The notes under the pieces: generated by a model
The model's database searches: none
What the model saw: the letters and a program-made list of their open reading frames with translations, nothing else
Told to the model about the DNA's origin: nothing
Source of the DNA: Diplocarpon mali
Lineage: Eukaryota > Ascomycota > Leotiomycetes > Helotiales > Drepanopezizaceae
NCBI GenBank assembly: GCA_024741835.1
Contig: JAENRP010000081.1
Span: 101,533 to 165,532 of the forward strand
Length of the DNA: 64,000 nt
Reading direction: 5' to 3'
Position numbers and translations under genes: made by a program
Shown here: positions 58,434 to 64,000 of the stretch, piece by piece
How positions within the stretch are numbered: position 1 is the stretch's first letter
How the letters are laid out: each line of letters starts with the position of its first letter

Positions 58434-61010
58434 TTAGTACTCCAAAATCTTGACCCTCCTCAACAGCTCATCCGGCAGCTCCTCTCTCTTCACAATCCCC
58501 AACCCGAGCACATCGCCCCAGAAGAACATGGCCCGATCCTGAGCATACGCCAAGTAGTCAAACTCATCCTCTTCGTCTTCTGCAGCTTCTCCTTCCTTGC
58601 CCTTGGTCCCAGCGACGAGATTCTTGGTCTCGTCAAGCTCCTTCTCAACCTTTGACTCGACCTTGGAAGAATTGATGCTGCGTTCCTCTAGCGGTGCTGG
58701 CTCCTCGGTTAACTCAGTACCCGTGACCACAGGCCCGATACTCTCATCAAGACCAGGGACCTGAGCCTGCACAATACCCCACGCAACCCACTGCGCACTG
58801 TTTGCCACACGCCAAATCCGGACTTCCTTAATAAGTTCCTGAACCAGATGCTCGGTTTCCTGCTCTCTCCTCGCCTCCTCTTCATTGTAGTTGCCGAAGG
58901 ACGGTAGGTCGGCGGTACTGCCGCCCGGGGTTCTCGAATCAAGGTAGAAGTCCGAGATACTGTTGCGGAATGACGAATCTATCGGATTCATCTTGGGGGT
59001 TGCGGAGGCCCGCGGGTTGAATTGCGGACGGTGGTTGAGATAAGATCGAATGAACGTTACTTGCTGCTCCAGTGTCGGGTAGACGTGCGTGTTGCAGGCC
59101 CAAGATCTGGTCGCGTCGTGGTAATTGTAGCACCATTCCGTGAAATGGTTGGCGAACTCTAGGCCGGGGGTGTTGGCTGAAGCATACTCGAAATCGATGA
59201 CTATAAGTTGCTTATGCTGGTTCTCGGGGAGGAGAAGCGGGGACGGCATTGATCCTTTGGTCGGCCTTTCGGGAACGAGGCGGAGAATATTTCCATATTG
59301 TGTCTATACGAGTTAAGCAGGCTGATTGAGACGGAGCATTCGTGGGCTTACGTCGTTGTGGGCAAATACCAATCTTTGGTTAACGCCCCCTTTTCCATAA
59401 TAGCTGTCAAGCCACTTTCGGTACTTGTCAACAGCACCCTTGAATTGAGGCCATGTAACACCACACACAAACCCTCTCGATCTCCATAACTCTCCCTTGG
59501 CTTCCTTACCACTATCAATCTCTTTATCCAGATAGGTGATGATCTTCTCACAAGTATTGACCCACTTGTCCCAATTCAACCAGACAAACGGCCCTTCTTC
59601 CCTCTCGTTCTCAAGCAGGTCAATGCCATCATGCAACTCCCGCATGCGCTTGGCAATCTGCTTACTAGTGCTCTCAACCCGGAGATCGTCGAATGTTAAA
59701 GTCTCCGCATTGAAGAATTCCTCGAAACGTCCGTTCTTGAAGGTACCCAGTAATCTGGGGCCAATTTTCTTACGAGCCAGACGACGCAGGATTGAAAGCT
59801 CGTTCTCTCGATCAATGAGGTGCTCGACTTGTGGACCGTAAATTCGGAGAAGCAACTTTGGGGGAGCTCTCGGTGCGTTCTTGTCCTCTAATGTTGGTAA
59901 GTCTTGAGGTGGCGAAACAACATACACAGCATTCGTGAGGGCACCGCTTAATCTCTTGACCTCAATGTCCCCACCACGCTCCAGGGGCACGCGTCTCCAG
60001 GCCTTCAATCTCAAAGTATGTGCCAGCCGTAAAATCTCGTTCTTGAATGTCAACCACGCCTTTCTCTCCCTCTCGGCTTTCTTGCTGTTACTCAACGTAA
60101 CCGTTTCCCTGGCGGAGTCCGAGATCCCACCGCCGTACGACATTGTCTTGGAGTTGTCTAGCACCACATCGCACGAAGGCAGAACCACGTCCCCATCCTG
60201 GTACTCGGTATCTGAGCTCCCCACATACATCTTCCGTGCCGAGGAGCGTCTCTTCGAAATATGACTCGGGCGACGTGCGCTGGTAGCTGGAGAGGCAGCA
60301 GGTAGATTATCGATCCCAAATGTGCTCATGTTGTCTTCCAGTATCTGCTGCAACTTCTCCAGAGAAATAGCGCTGGCGTCGGAACTCTGACTAGATGTGC
60401 GAGGTCGGGCGAATCTGGTATTCTCTTTATCCTCCGGCTCGTCTCCTCGTTTGTGGGCCTTCTTCGCAGCCCGCTTAGCCTTCTCTGCTTGTAGCCATTC
60501 CGCGACCTGGGAGAGGAGCCTTTCGTGGCGATGCTCATGGTGATGATGACGCAGCGGCTCATGGTTAGTGGGACGAATGTGGTGCTTGTGTGTTTGTGCA
60601 GGCGTCGAGGGGTCAGGCGCAGGGACTGGATCATCGATACTGCTCTGGCTGAGCACCGACAGTCTCGACGAGGAGGTCGACTGAAAGCTTGGACGACCGG
60701 TCATCCTTCTTTCGGAGACTCCAGCCTTGAATTGCTTCGGTCGCGTCGTCGAGTCTTCGGAGCCGGACAAGGGAGTTGTGCTTTCTGGTTCAGCGATGGA
60801 GACAACTGCATGTGTGAATCAGCTCTGGTTGTTGCGGGAGTCTGTTTTGGACGCGTGCAGCGAGGAGGTAACAGCTTGAAGACTGACCCCACGCCCGCCT
60901 CGTGTCTTACATTTCACTGGGCCGCCCTGTGGACTCGCCGGCTCCTCCGAATCTTTCAAGGCAGGCCGCAGGAGAAGAGCTGAGCCATTTTCCGGGGGTA
61001 TGAAGGACAT
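58434..61010 (-). CDS. CKI1: Choline kinase (phosphatidylcholine synthesis, Kennedy pathway)
   Basis: Cytosolic enzyme transferring phosphate from ATP to choline, possibly also ethanolamine. Exons are 60911-61010, 59352-60805 and 58434-59303, giving 807 aa. Residues 1-240 are a disordered fungal extension rich in Ser, Arg and His. The catalytic part contains VKRLSGALTNAVYVV, LLLRIYGPQVEHLIDRENEL (nucleotide-binding lobe), the Brenner motif HNDTQYGNIL (516-525, catalytic Asp518) and the choline kinase motif VIDFEYASAN (metal-binding Asp555). A 48-nt intron cuts the Brenner motif exactly after HND. The C-terminal extension includes an acidic insert and ends in a WGDVLGLGIVKREEL helix. The first exon supplies MSFIPPENGS, joined through PVKFVSIAEPE; the TTG-initiated frame inside exon 2 is not the true start. 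Confidence 0.94.
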
Positions 61011-61764
61011 CGTGGCGGTCTGCTTCTTACCGCGCTGGACCTCTTTATCCAGACGTCTCTCTCATTCGGCTCGGCCTGTCCGTGTCGCGACAGTAGCAAG
61101 AACAATGCCAGCCCTCTTTTCAGGAAGACAGGCGGTTTGATTCAACGAAATCTTTCCCACTATGAGGCTGCTCACGGAAACTGATGCCGGCCGCTGCAGC
61201 TGCTGGTGCGTTGTGGATAGATGATGCCAGTGGGAATGGGGCTGAATGAGTATTGCAAGGCAAGTGTTGACATGAAAGGCCAAGACCAAAAAAATTAACA
61301 AGATTTCCCGACCGTTAACAAGCTTTGCGCTATCGTGGCTACTGGCCCGGCCCACAGTTGAGATGACTCCCGATGACATCGCCGGCTACCGCCTACCACC
61401 GTAGCACAGGGATCCCCGTCCAGGCCAATCTGGTATGCACGGGGTTTCCTGCTACGTCAGTGCACGTGGGCTTGGCTTCAACATCGGCCACTTTGGGAAT
61501 GGTGAGAAGTCTCGTTCTACTCCGTCCGGTATGTATTCTATTCTTCCTATGAATCGATATCACCACCATCTCCTCCAGCTGTTCGATCTGACCTTCATTC
61601 TGGCACAGTACCGAGCAGCTCCTCTACCACCTCCGGCTCCACAACATCTGGATCTTGAGATCCCATACTGATTTTGGCCATGTTGGAACCATGACAGGTG
61701 TATAGGGCCATGCTGGATGTGACTATGGTGAACTTGGCATATCATTAGTATTGGCCTTGCCATG
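61011..61764. other. Intergenic region between choline kinase and the hydrophobin-like gene
   Basis: Choline kinase promoter and 3' flank of the hydrophobin-like gene. No gene or repeat of note. Confidence 0.6.
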
Positions 61765-62291
61765 TCACTGGGAAATAGGGTCGCATACATTGCTCGAACA
61801 ACAAGCACCAATTGTCTTCTGCTTGGATCCGTTGTTTGTCGTCGGGGCAGCAGGACACCCAAATAGAACCGTCTTGGACACGTAATTGGCCATGAGTGGG
61901 GTCGCATCATCGCCTGGGGCTGTCAGTCTCTACTACCCTTGGAAATAGAACGCGTACAGTTGAAGCCGACGTTGTTGGTGCTAAAACTCTCGCAACAGTT
62001 GCCCTTGGGCTGTGGTCCCAGGGTGCACTCGAACAGGTTCATCGACAATTCCTCTGTATCTCGTCGAACCTCGTAGGGATTTCCATCTTGGTCTCGTCCC
62101 CAAGGAGATGATTGGTCGCGGTCAGTTCCCCAGGGAACTGGAAGAGATGATCTGGCTGCGATATTTGGAGGCCCTTCTGCAACAGCGGTAGCACGCGGAG
62201 TTCTCGTCTTGGACTGCTTTGGTCGGTAGCCGGCGTACTCATACTGTGCGGCGGCGAGACCTATGGTCGCCACGATGAGCAGGAACTTCAT
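61765..62291 (-). CDS. Small secreted hydrophobin-like eight-cysteine protein
   Basis: Exons are 61958-62291 and 61765-61913 with a 44-nt intron, giving 160 aa. A signal peptide (MKFLLIVATIGLAAAQ) is followed by a polar spacer with a short repeat (PWGTDRDQ, then PWGRDQDG). The C-terminal half carries exactly eight cysteines in hydrophobin order, C-CC-C-C-CC-C, at 89, 99, 100, 112, 131, 149, 150 and 155. Spacing is 9-11-18-17-4 residues. The first two gaps match class II hydrophobins, but the later gaps fit neither class II nor class I well. The splice is needed to supply four of the eight cysteines; the unspliced frame stops after 122 residues. It is probably exported to the surface or medium. 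The next ~1.7 kb is AT-rich. Confidence 0.82.
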
Positions 62292-64000
62292 CCTGAGAAG
62301 TGGTCTAGGAAGTCAGTATGTGTAACCAGAAGAGCCAGTGATATTGTAATACCTGGAATTGATGATGGTGGATAATTGATTACAAGAAAAGTTGACGATA
62401 TTGATTGATGGATGGTGACGAAGAGCAATCCTCGGAAAAGAGTTTTTTAAATAAGCATATTCTGGAGGAAGAAAAGGAAAGAACACACTCATCTCTTCCG
62501 TCCAATTGAATATGGGAAGAACGACCATGCTAGGGAGAATTTTGAGATCAGACTGCCCAATATCTTGATGCAAGTTATCAGAAGGAGCTGGGTACTTCGC
62601 GGCAGCTCATTCCGGAAGTCCGGTGGTCCTTCAAGAAATAAATACCCAGGCAAATCGAAATTCGCCTCGCCTAGTCGTGACAACCTAGTCTACCTGGCTG
62701 AAATCATTATAATTCTCCAAATCAGTATGTAAAGTCTTGGATGTCTCAAATGATTTGTAAGAATCGAATTATTTGTCGCTTAAATTCAAGGCAAGTAAAC
62801 AAGCCCTCGAATTGAGACAAATATCCGAGCCCTAGCATTTCGCAACCGACCAGAAAAAAAACCGTAATACCTATCCACAGGAGAGTTTCACATTGTAAAG
62901 TTGCCAGGCTTCGAGATGCGCTACGCGAAATCTTACAGTCGCTAATAGGGTCAGCGTGGTCAACAAACGAGCCCTTCCCGCAACTCCACAGAATCAATGC
63001 GCCATCTACGAGAGGGGGTAGGGGCGAGGGATCTGGCTACGGAAGTGAAGTTTTCAAGCCACTCGAATATTGTGCATATAATATCTGTAGCGACCGATTG
63101 CGTCTCATTCTCGCCGTCGAACAAACCGTACAAAATGAATAACATTCCATGCGATAATGCCCTGCTAGTGAACAGGGAGTTTTTAATCTTGAGGGAGCAG
63201 CGTCGATTGTGAGTTGTGACACTATTCTGCACCGCAACTTTTAAAAGTTATCACAGGCCTTCCTTAGGTATTAGCTAAAAGCATTATACGTATCAGATCG
63301 CGGATAGAGCACATGGATCGTTACAGTGATTCAAACGGTCCGTCACGATACTCCTGGCTGGTTAGAAAACGCCTGGACTGGAGAAATATGGCCAGTAGGC
63401 ACGTTACATACGAAATAAACTCGTCGCCAGTCACAAAGAGTTTTCGTAGCAGTAGGCAATAGCGGATCCCATATAACTTCAGCTACTAAATATGAATAGT
63501 ACCTTAAGATGAAGTCATTTTCAACCGACGGGCCAACTCGGCAGCCACTCGTTGTACAGTATGCATGATGCCAAACGAATTCCTAACAATGTCTGGGAAC
63601 AGTAAGGTTTTTCCAAAAGGCGTAACCCTCAGGGATTCAAGTACTTCTAAGTTACTGATGGTCTTCCCAGTATTCTAACAGTGGATTCATCATAGGCCGG
63701 CTGAGATTTATGCAGATTATCAGAAGTGACCATCGTTGGCCAGCACTAGGCTGTCGTTAGCTGCTTCAATTCGTCTCCATTGTAGATTTCTTGGTGAGAG
63801 GTTGATACGTGGAAATTTCAGAATCAATCTTCGTGATCGTGTAAGATTCATAAATTAGGCGGACTTTGGTGTAGATCAATACTTGACAGAATCAAAAGGT
63901 GTAGATTCTAGTTCTAGAGAGCTGAAGTAGTATATATATAAGGTAGGCTTACGTAGGCTTACCAAGCCTTAGCCTCCGCTCCGTGCGGTAATCTCCGTAC
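62292..64000. other. AT-rich right end without a gene
   Basis: The first few hundred bases are the promoter of the hydrophobin-like gene. Beyond about 62.4 kb the sequence is AT-rich with dense stops in all frames, and no frame above about 90 codons. It may be a decayed repeat like the tract at 6.6-8.4 kb, but I cannot identify an element. Confidence 0.5.

Noticed and set aside
10772..62291. A secondary-metabolite or effector gene cluster
   Set aside because: No synthase, transporter-enzyme set or pathway regulator is present; the genes are unrelated housekeeping functions with three dispersed secreted proteins.
1..64000. tRNA, 5S rRNA or other RNA genes
   Set aside because: I looked for T-loop-like GGTTCGAATCC sequences and for paired stems and found no convincing candidate by eye; a tRNAscan or Infernal run would be decisive.

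Overview
The window is nuclear DNA from a filamentous ascomycete (Pezizomycotina). Genes are interrupted by short GT..AG introns, mostly 43-130 nt with CTRAY-like branch sites. The gene set includes a Pbs2-type HOG MAPKK with a long proline/serine-rich N-terminus, Pal1, a glucokinase, a fungal HSPA12/Hsp70-like ATPase, a GPI-type thaumatin-like protein and a hydrophobin-like cysteine pattern. The telomere-type repeat is (TTAGGG)n. I cannot name the species. There are three assembly gaps or ambiguous bases (25215-25224, 28551, 39101-39146).

Layout. 0.9-2.9 kb: PBS2 (minus). 2.9-8.5 kb: gene-poor, with an AT-rich degraded tract at about 6.6-8.4 kb. 8.6-9.6 kb: a secreted M28-family peptidase homologue that has lost almost all catalytic and metal-binding residues. 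10.8-12.7 kb: an auxin-efflux-carrier-like membrane transporter. 13.6-15.3 kb: a Rad51-paralogue-like ATPase (minus) with a degenerate Walker A region. 15.4-25.2 kb: a gene-free, mostly GC-rich island packed with unrelated tandem repeats, a short interstitial telomeric repeat, and 22 dispersed copies of a 17-bp motif near TGCGACGTGCAACARAA, 21 of them on the plus strand. 26.3-38.7 kb: a compact housekeeping block of PAL1 (minus), MED31 (plus), RPC11 (minus), an ankyrin protein (plus), a thaumatin-like protein (minus) and an Hsp70-like ATPase (minus). 41.8-43.6 kb: glucokinase (plus). 47.2-53.2 kb: meiotic cohesin REC8 and a Flc/Pkd2-type TRP-like channel (both minus). 56.5-62.3 kb: two uncharacterised ORFs, choline kinase and a small secreted eight-cysteine protein (all minus). 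62.3-64 kb: AT-rich sequence without a gene.

The genes do not form a biosynthetic cluster. They are mostly conserved single genes for osmostress signalling, morphogenesis, transcription, hexose phosphorylation, meiosis, membrane transport and phospholipid synthesis. Three secreted or surface proteins (pseudo-peptidase, thaumatin-like, hydrophobin-like) are scattered among them. The pseudo-peptidase and the hydrophobin-like gene each border an AT-rich tract.

Exon structures were built by hand from reading frame, splice consensus and family conservation. Every multi-exon model given here sums to a whole number of codons, but none was checked against transcripts.
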